Source: Ectobacillus antri (lineage in GTDB: Bacteria > Bacillota > Bacilli > Bacillales > Bacillaceae_G). Taken from it: a stretch of 64,000 bases of DNA. Below are positions 32,267 to 41,640 of the stretch, one piece after another. Both the position numbers and the translations under genes were made by a program. The stretch is from contig NZ_RIAV01000002.1 of the NCBI RefSeq assembly GCF_003852715.1, positions 62,001-126,000 on the forward strand, read 5' to 3'. The notes beneath the pieces are model-generated. The model was given only the letters and a program-made list of their open reading frames with translations, ran no database searches and was not told the DNA's origin. The stretch's first letter is position 1, and each line of letters starts with the position of its first letter.

Positions 32267-34906
32267 ATGAAGAAGTTAAAAGCAGCAGAAATTCGTCAAA
32301 TGTTTTTAGATTTTTTTCAAGAAAAAGGACATGCTGTAGAGCCGAGCGCGTCTCTTATTCCACATGAAGATCCGTCTCTACTATGGATTAACAGCGGCGT
32401 GGCAACATTGAAAAAGTACTTTGACGGTCGTGTAATTCCAGCAAATCCGCGCATCACAAATGCGCAAAAATCCATTCGTACAAATGACATTGAAAACGTT
32501 GGAAAAACAGCACGTCATCATACATTCTTTGAAATGATGGGAAACTTCTCGATTGGTGATTATTTTAAAGAAGAGGCTATTACATGGGCTTGGGAATTTT
32601 TAACAAGTGAAAAATGGATTGGTTTTGATAAAGAAAAGCTTTCTGTTACGATTCATCCGGAAGATGACGAAGCATTCCAAATTTGGAATGAAAAAATTGG
32701 TGTACCAAAAGAGCGCATCGTTCGTTTAGAAGAAAATTTCTGGGATATCGGCGAAGGTCCAAGTGGTCCAAATACCGAGATTTTCTATGATCGTGGTGAA
32801 GCCTATGGTAACGATCCGTCTGATCCAGAGTTATATCCAGGTGGTGAAAACGAGCGTTATCTTGAAGTATGGAACTTAGTATTCTCCCAATTCAATCATA
32901 ATCCAGACGGTACATATACGCCGCTTCCAAAGAAAAACATTGATACAGGAATGGGTCTTGAGCGTATGGCTTCGGTTGTGCAAGATGTACCAACAAACTT
33001 TGATACAGATTTGTTTATGCCAATCATTGGTGCGACAGAATCAATTTCTGGTGAGAAGTACCGCGATGGCGATGTAGATAAAGACACAGCATTTAAAGTA
33101 ATTGCTGACCATATTCGTACGGTAACGTTTGCGGTTGGAGACGGAGCGCTACCTTCTAATGAAGGTCGTGGTTATGTACTGCGTCGTTTATTGCGCCGTG
33201 CAGTACGATATGCAAAGAAATTAAATATGAATCGTCCTTTCATGTATGAGCTAGTACCGGTTGTTGGAGAGATTATGCAAGACTTCTATCCGGAAGTGAA
33301 AGAAAAGACGGAATTCATTCAGCGCGTTGTTAAAAATGAGGAGGAGCGCTTCCACGAAACACTTCACGAAGGAGAAGCAATTTTGGCGCAAGTCATTGAA
33401 AAGGCAAAAGCAACAGGTAGTACAGTTCTTTCCGGTGCAGATGCGTTCCGCTTGTATGACACATACGGCTTCCCTATTGAGTTAACGGATGAGTATGCGG
33501 AAGAAGCGGGTATGACAGTAGATCACAGTGGCTTTGAAGCAGAGATGGAACAGCAGCGCGAGCGCGCAAGAGCAGCTCGTCAAGATGTAGATTCCATGCA
33601 AGTACAAGGCGGTATTCTCGGTGAAATTAAAGTGGAGAGCCAATTCGTAGGATATAATGAATTGCAGGCAACAAGCACAGTTGTAGCATTGCTACAAAAC
33701 GGCGAGTACGCACAAGTTGTAAATGCGGGTGAAGAGGCACAACTCATTTTGGATGTCACACCGTTTTATGCAGAGAGCGGCGGTCAAATTGCAGACGAAG
33801 GTCAATTAATTGCTGAGGGTGTTAAGGTTGCAGTGAAGGACGTACAAAAAGCGCCAAACGGGCAAAACCTGCACAAAGTGGTTGTACTAGAAGGTACATT
33901 ACAAGAAGGTGCAACACTAACAGCTGTGGTTGATGCTCCAAATCGTGCAAGCGTAATTAAGAACCATACAGCAACTCATATCTTACATCAGGCGTTAAAA
34001 GATGTACTAGGTACACATGTTAATCAAGCAGGTTCCCTTGTAACATCTGAGCGCTTACGCTTTGACTTCTCTCACTTTGGTCAAGTGACAGCAGAAGAGC
34101 TTGAGAAAATTGAACGTATTGTAAATGAAAAGATTTGGGACAGTATCCCGGTTGCTATTTCTCAAAAGCCAATTGAAGAAGCCAAAGCGATGGGCGCAAT
34201 GGCGTTGTTTGGTGAAAAATACGGAGATGTCGTTCGCGTTGTACAAGTTGGAGGCTACAGCTTAGAGCTTTGCGGTGGCTGTCATGTTGATAATACATCG
34301 TCTATTGGCATCTTTAAAATTGTATCTGAATCAGGTATTGGCGCAGGTACGCGTCGTATTGAGGCAGTAACAGGCAAGGCTGCTTATGAAATGATGAACA
34401 GTCAAGTTTCGCTACTGAAAGAAACAGCAAGCAAGTTGAAAACGAACACGAAAGATATTTTAACAAGAGTAGACGGCTTGTTTGCGGAAGTAAAACAACT
34501 GCAAAAAGAAAACGAGTCTTTGGCAGCGAAGCTAAGCAACATTGAAGCAGGTAACTTAACAGATCAAGTACAAGTAGTTGATGGCGTAAGTGTTCTTGCA
34601 AGCAGGGTGAACGTCGCGGACGTAAATAACTTGCGTACGATGATGGACGATTTGAAAAATAAAATCGGTTCCGGCGTTATTTTACTTGCGGCTGTTAACG
34701 AAGGAAAAGTAAACTTGCTTGCGGGTGTTACAAAGGATCTTACGGGCAAATTCCATGCAGGGAACCTTGTAAAAGGCGCAGCTTCTATTTGCGGCGGCGG
34801 CGGTGGTGGTCGTCCGGACATGGCACAAGCGGGCGGAAAAGACCCTAATAAAGTAGATGAAGCGATTTCATATGCAACCGAGTATGTTAAATCTGTTTTA
34901 AATTAA
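32267..34906 (+). CDS. alaS: Alanyl-tRNA synthetase
   Basis: An 879-residue class II synthetase with editing. It has the aminoacylation domain at the N-terminus ([31 protein letters not shown]), the editing-site HxxxH in [12 protein letters not shown], the second metal-binding part CGGCHVDNT, and a C-terminal DHHA1 region with [15 protein letters not shown]. The ATG at 32267 follows AAGGAGG; the longer frame from 32219 begins inside the terminator hairpin and is not used. Regulated by the alanine T-box. Confidence 0.97.
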   Translation: MKKLKAAEIRQMFLDFFQEKGHAVEPSASLIPHEDPSLLWINSGVATLKKYFDGRVIPANPRITNAQKSIRTNDIENVGKTARHHTFFEMMGNFSIGDYFKEEAITWAWEFLTSEKWIGFDKEKLSVTIHPEDDEAFQIWNEKIGVPKERIVRLEENFWDIGEGPSGPNTEIFYDRGEAYGNDPSDPELYPGGENERYLEVWNLVFSQFNHNPDGTYTPLPKKNIDTGMGLERMASVVQDVPTNFDTDLFMPIIGATESISGEKYRDGDVDKDTAFKVIADHIRTVTFAVGDGALPSNEGRGYVLRRLLRRAVRYAKKLNMNRPFMYELVPVVGEIMQDFYPEVKEKTEFIQRVVKNEEERFHETLHEGEAILAQVIEKAKATGSTVLSGADAFRLYDTYGFPIELTDEYAEEAGMTVDHSGFEAEMEQQRERARAARQDVDSMQVQGGILGEIKVESQFVGYNELQATSTVVALLQNGEYAQVVNAGEEAQLILDVTPFYAESGGQIADEGQLIAEGVKVAVKDVQKAPNGQNLHKVVVLEGTLQEGATLTAVVDAPNRASVIKNHTATHILHQALKDVLGTHVNQAGSLVTSERLRFDFSHFGQVTAEELEKIERIVNEKIWDSIPVAISQKPIEEAKAMGAMALFGEKYGDVVRVVQVGGYSLELCGGCHVDNTSSIGIFKIVSESGIGAGTRRIEAVTGKAAYEMMNSQVSLLKETASKLKTNTKDILTRVDGLFAEVKQLQKENESLAAKLSNIEAGNLTDQVQVVDGVSVLASRVNVADVNNLRTMMDDLKNKIGSGVILLAAVNEGKVNLLAGVTKDLTGKFHAGNLVKGAASICGGGGGGRPDMAQAGGKDPNKVDEAISYATEYVKSVLN

Positions 34907-34925
34907 GACTAGTTTGGTGTACAAT

Positions 34926-34949
34926 GATAGGGAGAGAAATCTCCCTATC
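34926..34949 (+). promoter_or_regulatory. Hairpin with GAAA tetraloop in the ireB 5' region
   Basis: A perfect ten-base stem GATAGGGAGA/TCTCCCTATC closes a GAAA tetraloop, directly after a possible -10 TACAAT (34920-34925). No T run follows, so it looks like a 5' mRNA structure or weak pause signal rather than a strong terminator. Confidence 0.45.
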
Positions 34950-34973
34950 CCTATTTAAAGCGAGGTGCTTACT

Positions 34974-35240
34974 ATGGACCAGTTCGATAAAACGATGAAG
35001 TTTACGTTTCAAGAAGAAAAGCAAAGTGTCCAAGTGAATGAAGTATTATTTACGGTGTATGATGCACTTCAAGAAAAAGGTTATAATCCCATCAATCAAA
35101 TTGTGGGTTATTTATTGAGCGGCGACCCTGCGTACATACCTCGTCATAAAGACGCACGTAACAATATCCGTAAGCTTGAACGTGATGAACTAATTGAAGA
35201 ATTGGTAAAGTCGTATTTAAAGCATCATCGTGAGGACTAA
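34974..35240 (+). CDS. ireB: IreB family regulatory phosphoprotein
   Basis: An 88-residue cytosolic protein of the IreB/YrzL (UPF0297) family. In Enterococcus, IreB is a target of the Ser/Thr kinase IreK and influences cephalosporin resistance. Signature blocks: DKTMKFTF near the start, [20 protein letters not shown], and [18 protein letters not shown]. The ATG at 34974 behind GAGGTG is preferred over a GTG at 34965. It leads the conserved ireB-ruvX-yrzB cluster. Confidence 0.92.
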   Translation: MDQFDKTMKFTFQEEKQSVQVNEVLFTVYDALQEKGYNPINQIVGYLLSGDPAYIPRHKDARNNIRKLERDELIEELVKSYLKHHRED

Positions 35241-35242
35241 GC

Positions 35243-35659
35243 ATGCGCATACTTGGTTTAGATGTCGGCACGAAAACGGTCGGCGTTGCGGTTAGTGATG
35301 AAATGGGCTGGACGGCTCAAGGTATTGAAACGATTAAAATCAATCAAGAGCGTAATGAATTTGGATTTAATCGTATTGCGGAGTTAGTAAAACAGTACAA
35401 TGTGGATAAGATAGTGGTAGGGTTGCCGAAAAATATGAACGGCACAATCGGTCCTCGCGGCGAAGCTTGCCAAAAGTTCGCTGAGGATCTGCGCGCATTA
35501 TTCGGTCTTGAAGTCATCATGTGGGACGAGCGTCTGTCTACTATGGCAGCAGAGAGATTCTTAATTTCTGCAGATGTAAGCCGGAAAAAGCGCAAACAAG
35601 TAATTGATAAAATGGCAGCGGTTGTCATTTTACAAGGTTACTTAGACAGCAAACAATAG
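35243..35659 (+). CDS. ruvX: RuvX/YqgF family Holliday-junction-resolvase-like RNase
   Basis: A 138-residue protein of the RNase H fold. The acidic motif [16 protein letters not shown] is at 3-18, and [12 protein letters not shown] (about 94-105) carries the second acidic site. The family is implicated in rRNA 5'-end processing as well as junction resolution. It starts two bases after the ireB stop. Equivalent to YrrK. Confidence 0.93.
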   Translation: MRILGLDVGTKTVGVAVSDEMGWTAQGIETIKINQERNEFGFNRIAELVKQYNVDKIVVGLPKNMNGTIGPRGEACQKFAEDLRALFGLEVIMWDERLSTMAAERFLISADVSRKKRKQVIDKMAAVVILQGYLDSKQ

Positions 35660-35671
35660 GAGTGAAGAACA

Positions 35672-35974
35672 ATGACAGACAAGCACGATATCGTGGATGA
35701 GAATCAAATTACAATTGTAGATGAAAATGGCAACGAGCATTTATGTGACATCATTACAACATTTGAATCCGATCGCTTCGGTAACAAAATGTATGTCGTG
35801 TATTCGCCAATCGGTGAATATGACGAAGATGGTGATCCAATTTACGATGCTGCTATCGTAGAGCCGGATGAGGATGATGAAGAAGGCGGAAGATTGGCTC
35901 CAATTGAAAACGAAGAAGAGTGGGAAATGGTGCAAGAACTATTTAACACACTAATGGATGAAGAAGAGCTATAA
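35672..35974 (+). CDS. yrzB: DUF1292 protein (YrzB)
   Basis: A 100-residue, strongly acidic protein of the DUF1292 family. The pattern ITIVDENGNEHLCDIITTFE, then YVVYSPIGEYDEDGDPIY and a final EEWEMVQELFNTLMDEEE, is typical. Function unknown. Always found downstream of ireB-ruvX. AGGAGTGAAG precedes the ATG. Confidence 0.92.
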   Translation: MTDKHDIVDENQITIVDENGNEHLCDIITTFESDRFGNKMYVVYSPIGEYDEDGDPIYDAAIVEPDEDDEEGGRLAPIENEEEWEMVQELFNTLMDEEEL

Positions 35975-35980
35975 GAGAGA

Positions 35981-36007
35981 CGGACTGTTACAACAGTCCG
36001 TTTTTTT
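35981..36007 (+). terminator. ireB-ruvX-yrzB terminator
   Basis: CGGACTGTTACAACAGTCCG forms a stem closed by a small loop, followed by seven T. Confidence 0.9.
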
Positions 36008-36176
36008 ATATGTTATGAAAATACACGGTCTACAATCTAATACTGCTTGAAGTAGGGTTTTCTCGGCTAAAATGGTATAAAAGATAGCTTTATCATTCTT
36101 TGGTGTAGAATAATATCGAAAACGGTCGATTGGTTGTAGTATAATAAGACCAATGAAAAGGAGGGCATGGTATTTG

Positions 36177-37253
36177 ATGAGTTGGAACGAGCAAGCAAAA
36201 AAGAAAAAGCGAAGAAGAATTGTTGCCATAATTATTGTGTTGCTTATTGCAATCGCAATCGGTGGCTATGGATACATTGCATCTGCCCTAAAGCCGGTGG
36301 CTGATACTGCGGAGAAAAAAGAAATTGAAATTCCATCGGGCACTTCAACAGCGGGAATTGGTAAATTGCTTCAGAAAAACGGAATTATTAAAAATGGTAC
36401 CGTGTTTCAATATTATGTAAAAGCAAATTTCCAAAACGGTTTAAAGGCAGGAAATTATTTATTGAGTCCCTCCATGAGCGTAAAAGAGATTGCGACGATT
36501 ATTACAAGCGGAAGCGTATATAATCCTGCGCGATATAAAATAACCATTCCAGAAGGCTCACAGCTAAAGGATATTGTTAAAATCATTGCCAATGAATTTA
36601 AGCTTAAGGAAGAGGAGGTACTGAGACAGTTAAATGATGGGAATTTTCTGGCGGAACTACAAAAAAACTATCCACAGCTTATAACCGATAAGCTACAAAA
36701 CCCAGCTATCACGTATAAATTAGAAGGATATTTGTACCCGGCAACATATTCGTACTATAAAAAAGAAAATACGCTACAAGAAATTGTGGCACCGATGCTT
36801 GAAAAAACAAATCAATACGTAACGGCAAACAAGCCTGCAATTGAGAAGTTAGGCTTTGATGTGCATCAGTTTCTAACAATGAGCTCGCTAATTGAAGAGG
36901 AAGCAACAGCAATGACGGATCGCCGCAAAATCGCAAGTGTTTTTTATAATCGCTTAAAGGCAAACATGCCTTTGCAAACTGATCCAACAGTGTTATATGC
37001 GCTTGGCAAACATAAGGATCGTGTTTTGTACAGTGATTTGAAGATAGCGTCACCTTATAACACATACGTCGTAACAGGATTACCGGTAGGTCCTATTGCG
37101 AATGCCGGAGAGCCTTCTATGAAAGCCGCTCTTGATCCAGAACAAACAGATTATTATTATTTCTTGGCAGCTTTAAATGGAGAGGTGTTTTTCGCAAAAA
37201 CATTAGCGGAGCACAATGCATTAAAAGAAAAACACATTACGTCACAGCGTTGA
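36177..37253 (+). CDS. mltG: Endolytic transglycosylase MltG
   Basis: A 358-residue membrane-anchored peptidoglycan-cleaving enzyme thought to release nascent glycan strands. It has a basic N-terminus, one membrane helix (about 15-37), a LysM-like segment, and the YceG catalytic domain. The catalytic glutamate is expected in MSSLIEEEA (about 238-246), and LQTDPTVLYALG and NTYVVTGLPVGPIANAG are conserved. GGAGGG precedes; ATG 36177 or TTG 36174 could start. Matches YrrL. Confidence 0.92.
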   Translation: MSWNEQAKKKKRRRIVAIIIVLLIAIAIGGYGYIASALKPVADTAEKKEIEIPSGTSTAGIGKLLQKNGIIKNGTVFQYYVKANFQNGLKAGNYLLSPSMSVKEIATIITSGSVYNPARYKITIPEGSQLKDIVKIIANEFKLKEEEVLRQLNDGNFLAELQKNYPQLITDKLQNPAITYKLEGYLYPATYSYYKKENTLQEIVAPMLEKTNQYVTANKPAIEKLGFDVHQFLTMSSLIEEEATAMTDRRKIASVFYNRLKANMPLQTDPTVLYALGKHKDRVLYSDLKIASPYNTYVVTGLPVGPIANAGEPSMKAALDPEQTDYYYFLAALNGEVFFAKTLAEHNALKEKHITSQR

Positions 37254-37258
37254 TACAA

Positions 37259-37290
37259 AGAGATGCGCAATAAAAAGTTCGCATCTCTCA
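37259..37290 (+). terminator. mltG hairpin terminator (weak tail)
   Basis: AGAGATGCG/CGCATCTCT forms a nine-base stem. The tail CATTTATA is not a clean T run, so efficiency may be modest. Confidence 0.55.
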
Positions 37291-37336
37291 TTTATATATG
37301 GTAAAATATATCGGGTTAAAAACTAGGATATAATCT

Positions 37337-37394
37337 TTGCATATCGTACATTTGCCTGTATAATTCAGATTGCCCGGAGTAATTGCCGGGCTTC
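37337..37394 (+). promoter_or_regulatory. Promoter and 5' hairpin of the trmR operon
   Basis: TTGCAT, a 16-base spacer and TATAAT (37359-37364) predict a start near 37371. Exactly there a six-base GC-rich stem GCCCGG/CCGGGC (37372-37391) forms, followed by TTCTTTA. It could protect the 5' end of the mRNA or act as a weak early terminator. Confidence 0.5.
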
Positions 37395-37439
37395 TTTATA
37401 GTGTGCAAACGTAATGCTTGATGAAAGGAACTTCTTCAT

Positions 37440-38081
37440 ATGGACAAAGTACAAGAATATCTGCTTTCGCTAGTCAAGCAGGACGACGCGTTGCTTCAAG
37501 AAATAGAACAATTTGCAGCAGAGCACGGCGTTCCTATTATGGACAAGTTGGGCATGGAATTTATGTTGCAGTTGCTTCGACTGATTCAGCCCAAAGCGAT
37601 TTTAGAGATTGGCGCGGCGATTGGTTATTCAGCCATTTGTATGGTAAAGGCAACGGATGCGCGCGTAGTTACGATTGAGCGCGACGAAGAACGGTACAAT
37701 AAAGCTGTATTTTATATAGAAAAAGCGAATTTAACAAATTCTATATCCCTTTTGTTTGGTGACGCACTGGAAACAGGGGAACAAGTGCAAGCATACGGCA
37801 AGTTCGATGTTATTTTTATAGATGCTGCAAAAGGTCAATATCAGCGCTTTTTTGAAATGTATGAGCCGCTTCTTGCAGATGACGGTGTTATTCTGACTGA
37901 TAATGTGTTGTTTCGCGGTCTTGTAGCAGAAGAAACTATTGAAAACAAACGGATGCGAAGTTTAGTGAAAAAGATAAAGAGCTATAATGAATGGTTAATG
38001 GCTCACCCTGGGTATCACACGACGATTTTTCCCATTGGCGATGGTGTAGCTGTAAGTAAAAAAAGAGGTGAACACAAATGA
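37440..38081 (+). CDS. trmR: tRNA 5-hydroxyuridine methyltransferase TrmR
   Basis: A 213-residue class I SAM-dependent O-methyltransferase matching YrrM/TrmR. It methylates 5-hydroxyuridine-34 to 5-methoxyuridine in B. subtilis tRNAs. SAM motif I is LEIGAAIGYSAICM (about 55-68), followed by VTIERDEERY and the metal-linked block VIFIDAAKGQYQRFF. Its stop overlaps the next gene's start region, and the next two genes make the hydroxyuridine substrate, so the operon covers the full mo5U pathway. Confidence 0.9.
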   Translation: MDKVQEYLLSLVKQDDALLQEIEQFAAEHGVPIMDKLGMEFMLQLLRLIQPKAILEIGAAIGYSAICMVKATDARVVTIERDEERYNKAVFYIEKANLTNSISLLFGDALETGEQVQAYGKFDVIFIDAAKGQYQRFFEMYEPLLADDGVILTDNVLFRGLVAEETIENKRMRSLVKKIKSYNEWLMAHPGYHTTIFPIGDGVAVSKKRGEHK

Positions 38082-39007
38082 AAAAACCTGAACTATTGGT
38101 AACACCAACTAAGGTGGAAGATATAGAAGCATTAGCAAAAGCGGGTGCAGATGCAATTATTATTGGTGAACAACAATTTGGACTTCGTTTGGCAGGCGAA
38201 TTTTCGCGTGAAGACGTGAAGCGTGCTGTAGAAGTAGCGCATGCAAACAATGTCAAAGTATATGTTGCGATGAACGCATTATTTCATAACGAGAAAGTAG
38301 AAGCGTTAACAGAGTACGCCGCATTTGTAAAAGAAGCGGGTGCAGATGCAATTGTATTTGGTGATCCTGCTGTGTTGATGGCTGCGCGTGAAGTGGCACC
38401 TGATATGAAATTGCACTGGAATACAGAAACAACAGCAACAAATTGGTTTACTTGTAATTATTGGGGCCGTAAAGGCGCAAAGCGTGCTGTGTTGGCGCGT
38501 GAGTTAAGCTTTGATGCTATTCTTGAAATTAAAGAGCACGCAGAAGTTGAAATTGAAGTACAAGTGCACGGTATGACATGCATGTTCCAGTCCAAGCGAT
38601 CTTTAATTGGGAACTATTTTGAATACCAAGGTCGCGAAATGGAAATTGAAAAGAAAAAACTTGAAAAAAATATGTTCTTGTATGACAAAGAGCGAAATAA
38701 CAAATATCCTGTATTTGAAGATGTGAATGGTACGCATATTATGAGTCCAAATGATATTTGTATCATTGACGAATTAGAAGAACTTATTGATGCAGGCGTG
38801 GATTCTTTTAAAATTGACGGTGTGTTAAAAAGCGCTTCTTATATTATTGATGTTACTCAAAAATACAGACAAGCAATCGATTTATGTGTAGAAGATCGTG
38901 ACGCTTACTATGATGTAAAAGATCGTTTATATAAAGAAATTGAAGAGCTACAACCGGTGAACAGACCGCTGGATACAGGCTTTTTCTATAAGGAAACAGT
39001 ATATTAA
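38078..39007 (+). CDS. trhP1: U32-family tRNA hydroxylation protein TrhP1 (YrrN)
   Basis: A 309-residue peptidase-U32-type protein. In B. subtilis, YrrN and YrrO (TrhP1, TrhP2) are required for prephenate-dependent formation of 5-hydroxyuridine-34 in tRNA. The TIM-barrel part shows AGADAIIIGEQQFGLRLAG and HWNTETTATNWF. Only one cysteine (HGMTCMFQS) remains where TrhP2 has a cluster, so this copy may lack an iron-sulfur site. The ATG overlaps the trmR stop (ATGA). Confidence 0.9.
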   Translation: MKKPELLVTPTKVEDIEALAKAGADAIIIGEQQFGLRLAGEFSREDVKRAVEVAHANNVKVYVAMNALFHNEKVEALTEYAAFVKEAGADAIVFGDPAVLMAAREVAPDMKLHWNTETTATNWFTCNYWGRKGAKRAVLARELSFDAILEIKEHAEVEIEVQVHGMTCMFQSKRSLIGNYFEYQGREMEIEKKKLEKNMFLYDKERNNKYPVFEDVNGTHIMSPNDICIIDELEELIDAGVDSFKIDGVLKSASYIIDVTQKYRQAIDLCVEDRDAYYDVKDRLYKEIEELQPVNRPLDTGFFYKETVY

Positions 39008-39019
39008 GGAGGCGATAGC

Positions 39020-40300
39020 ATGACAGTTGTACGAGAGATATCAAAAGTTGTAGACGGCAAACGTGTTATTGTGAAAAAGCCGGAATTGTTGGCGCCTGCT
39101 GGCAATCTAGAAAAGTTAAAAATTGCTGTTCTCTACGGTGCAGATGCAGTGTTTATTGGGGGCCAAGAGTTTGGTCTGCGTTCTAATGCTGATAATTTCA
39201 CCCTAGAGGAAATGGCAGAAGGTGTTGCATTTGCGAAGCAATACGGCGCAAAAATATATGTAACAACGAACATTTTTGCACATAATGAAAATATGGACGG
39301 CTTGCGCGAGTACTTGCAAGGTATTGAACGTGCTGGTGTAACTGGTATTATTGTTGCAGATCCGCTTATTATTGAAACATGTCGAGAAGCTGCACCTTCT
39401 ATTGAAATTCACTTGAGCACCCAGCAATCCTTATCCAACTGGAAAGCGGCACAATACTGGAAAGAAGAAGGTTTGCATCGCCTTGTATTAGCACGAGAAA
39501 CAAGCTATGAAGAAATTAAAGAAATTAAAGAAAAAGTAGATGTTGAAATTGAAGCCTTCATTCATGGTGCGATGTGCATTGCGTATTCTGGTAGATGTAC
39601 ATTAAGTAACCATATGACAGCACGAGATAGTAACCGTGGCGGGTGTTGTCAATCTTGCCGCTGGGACTATGATTTAATTCAAACATTGTCACAAGATAAA
39701 AATGCGCCCGAAATAGCGCTGTTTGCTGAAGGTGATGCACCGTTTGCAATGAGCCCGAAGGATTTAACACTTGTAGAGTCTATTCCGAAAATGATTGAAA
39801 TTGGCGTGGATAGTTTGAAGATTGAAGGGCGCATGAAATCCATTCACTACGTTGCAACAGTGGTAAGTGTATACCGTAAGGTTATCGATGCATACTGTGC
39901 AGATCCTGACAACTTTGTATTTAAGCAAGAGTGGATTGCCGAGCTTGATAAGTGCGCAAACCGCGATACAGCATCAGCATTCTTTGAAGGTGTACCGGGC
40001 TTTGAAGAGCAAATGTACGGCAAGCACAGCAAAAAGACAACATATGATTTTGTAGGTTTGGTACTGGCTTACGACGAAGAAACAGGCATTGCAACAATTC
40101 AGCAACGTAATCACTTCAAACCTGGACAAGAAGTAGAGTTTTTCGGACCGGATATGGATAACTTTACACAAACAGTAGGAACAATTTGGAATGAAGAAGG
40201 AACAGAGCTAGATGCAGCAAGACACCCGCTTGAAATTGTAAAGATAAAAGTAGCGAGTCCTGTACGTCCTTATGACATGATGAGAAAAAGATTTCAATAA
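39020..40300 (+). CDS. trhP2: U32-family tRNA hydroxylation protein TrhP2 (YrrO)
   Basis: A 426-residue U32 protein, longer than TrhP1 by a C-terminal beta domain. It has the U32 signature region IEAFIHGAMCIAYSGRC and a cysteine cluster (CIAYSGRC, then GGCCQSCRWDY) suited to bind an iron-sulfur cluster. It lies in tandem with trhP1, an old duplication (shared ADAVFIGGQEFGLRSNA versus ADAIIIGEQQFGLRLAG). AAGGAGG precedes the ATG. Confidence 0.92.
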   Translation: MTVVREISKVVDGKRVIVKKPELLAPAGNLEKLKIAVLYGADAVFIGGQEFGLRSNADNFTLEEMAEGVAFAKQYGAKIYVTTNIFAHNENMDGLREYLQGIERAGVTGIIVADPLIIETCREAAPSIEIHLSTQQSLSNWKAAQYWKEEGLHRLVLARETSYEEIKEIKEKVDVEIEAFIHGAMCIAYSGRCTLSNHMTARDSNRGGCCQSCRWDYDLIQTLSQDKNAPEIALFAEGDAPFAMSPKDLTLVESIPKMIEIGVDSLKIEGRMKSIHYVATVVSVYRKVIDAYCADPDNFVFKQEWIAELDKCANRDTASAFFEGVPGFEEQMYGKHSKKTTYDFVGLVLAYDEETGIATIQQRNHFKPGQEVEFFGPDMDNFTQTVGTIWNEEGTELDAARHPLEIVKIKVASPVRPYDMMRKRFQ

Positions 40301-40318
40301 GAAAGAGTGGTACGATTA

Positions 40319-40957
40319 ATGGGGAAGAAAAAACCGGTTGTAATTGGGATCGCGGGAGGTTCTGGTTCGGGAAAAACGAGTGTGACAAAAGCCATTTTTG
40401 ATCAATTCAAAGGCCACTCCATTTTAATGCTGGAGCAGGATTATTATTATAAAGATCAAAGTAACTTGCCGTTTGAAGAAAGATTAAAAACCAACTATGA
40501 TCATCCGTTAGCGTTTGATAATGATTTATTAATTGAACATATTAAACAGTTGTTGCAATATAAACCAATTGAAAAGCCTGTATATGATTATAAAATTCAT
40601 ACTCGTTCTGCTGAAGTAATTCCTGTAGAACCGAAGGATGTTATTATTCTAGAAGGCATTCTTGTACTTGAGGATAAACGTCTGCGTGATTTAATGGACA
40701 TTAAATTGTTTGTTGATACAGATGCGGATATTCGCATTTTGCGTCGGATGCAACGTGATATTGAAGAGCGTGGTCGCACTATGGACTCCGTTATTGAACA
40801 GTATGTGAATGTTGTACGTCCTATGCATAATCAATTTATTGAACCATCCAAGAAATATGCGGATATTATTATCCCAGAAGGTGGCCAAAATCATGTTGCC
40901 ATCGATTTAATGGTAACAAAAATTGGGACAATCCTTGAACAAATTACAGTTTTGTAA
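40319..40957 (+). CDS. udk: Uridine kinase
   Basis: Phosphorylates uridine and cytidine (pyrimidine salvage). It is 212 residues. The P-loop is [12 protein letters not shown] (about 10-21), and substrate residues lie in [18 protein letters not shown] and [12 protein letters not shown]. The ATG at 40319 is chosen because homologues begin MGK before the P-loop strand; a GTG at 40307 is in frame but sits in the ribosome-site region. Its end contains the likely greA promoter. Confidence 0.95.
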   Translation: MGKKKPVVIGIAGGSGSGKTSVTKAIFDQFKGHSILMLEQDYYYKDQSNLPFEERLKTNYDHPLAFDNDLLIEHIKQLLQYKPIEKPVYDYKIHTRSAEVIPVEPKDVIILEGILVLEDKRLRDLMDIKLFVDTDADIRILRRMQRDIEERGRTMDSVIEQYVNVVRPMHNQFIEPSKKYADIIIPEGGQNHVAIDLMVTKIGTILEQITVL

Positions 40958-40963
40958 TAGTAT
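40935..40963 (+). promoter_or_regulatory. Probable greA promoter inside the end of udk
   Basis: TTGAAC, a 17-base spacer and TAGTAT predict transcription starting near 40970, exactly where the greA leader structure begins. Confidence 0.5.
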
Positions 40964-40967
40964 AGAA

Positions 40968-41104
40968 AAAGACGTCCATTAGAAGGGATTTCATTCCCGT
41001 ATAGCGAATAAAATGGAGCATACAAGCCTCACCCGGAAACGGGTGAGGATGTCTTTATATGGAACAACTCCTCCGTGCGAGGAATCGGCATACATAAAAG
41101 GAGT
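40968..41104 (+). ncRNA. Structured greA leader RNA (candidate regulatory element)
   Basis: An outer stem AAAGACGT (40968-40975) with ATGTCTTT (41049-41056) closes a junction. The junction holds a weak GGGA/TCCC stem and a strong nine-base stem CCTCACCCG/CGGGTGAGG capped by a GAAA tetraloop (41027-41048). Downstream, CTCC at 41068-41071 can pair either with GAGG of a local hairpin (TCCTC-CGTGC-GAGGA, 41069-41083) or with the greA Shine-Dalgarno GGAG (41100-41103). It matches no riboswitch class I recognise. Confidence 0.45.
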
Positions 41105-41111
41105 GGAAAAC

Positions 41112-41588
41112 ATGGCAATGGAAAAAACGTATCCAATGACACAAGCAGGAAAAGAAAAACTAGAACAGGAACTAGAATATTTAAAGACGGTAAGACGTAA
41201 AGAGGTTGTTGAGCGCATTAAAATTGCACGTAGCTTTGGCGATCTTTCTGAGAACTCTGAGTATGATGCAGCAAAAGATGAGCAAGCATTCGTTGAGGGT
41301 CGTGTAACACAAATTGAAAACATGATTCGCAATGCGGTTATTATTGAAGAAAATGCAGAAACATCTTCTGTTGTAACACTTGGTAAATCAGTGACTTTTG
41401 TAGAGTTACCTGATGGAGAAGAAGAAACATATACAATTGTGGGAAGTGCGGAAGCAGATCCGTTTGAAGGTAAAATTTCCAATGATTCTCCAATTGCAAG
41501 AAGTGTTCTTGGTAAACAAATAGGTGATGAAGTAATAGTACAAACACCGGGCGGAGATATGAAAGTAAAAATTGTTTCTGTAAAATAA
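41112..41588 (+). CDS. greA: Transcription elongation factor GreA
   Basis: A 158-residue factor that rescues backtracked RNA polymerase by stimulating transcript cleavage. The N-terminal coiled coil carries the acidic tip ([18 protein letters not shown]), and the C-terminal FKBP-like domain ends with [13 protein letters not shown]. The ATG at 41112 follows AAAAGGAG; an upstream in-frame ATG at 41013 would translate the structured leader and is rejected. Confidence 0.96.
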   Translation: MAMEKTYPMTQAGKEKLEQELEYLKTVRRKEVVERIKIARSFGDLSENSEYDAAKDEQAFVEGRVTQIENMIRNAVIIEENAETSSVVTLGKSVTFVELPDGEEETYTIVGSAEADPFEGKISNDSPIARSVLGKQIGDEVIVQTPGGDMKVKIVSVK

Positions 41589-41600
41589 AAGTATGAAATA

Positions 41601-41640
41601 TAAAACACCTCGTCAACACTGTTGACGAGGTGTTTTATAT
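41601..41640 (+). terminator. greA terminator containing the pbpI ribosome binding site
   Basis: A perfect 18-base stem (TAAAACACCTCGTCAACA with TGTTGACGAGGTGTTTTA) leaves a single unpaired base between the arms. The right arm contains GAGGTG, the only plausible Shine-Dalgarno for the pbpI ATG at 41639, and the tail TTTTATAT doubles as the spacer. Confidence 0.8.

Noticed and set aside
37418-37678. An 86-codon plus-strand frame overlapping trmR
   Set aside because: Out-of-frame shadow of trmR. The methyltransferase frame carries all motifs and a better start.
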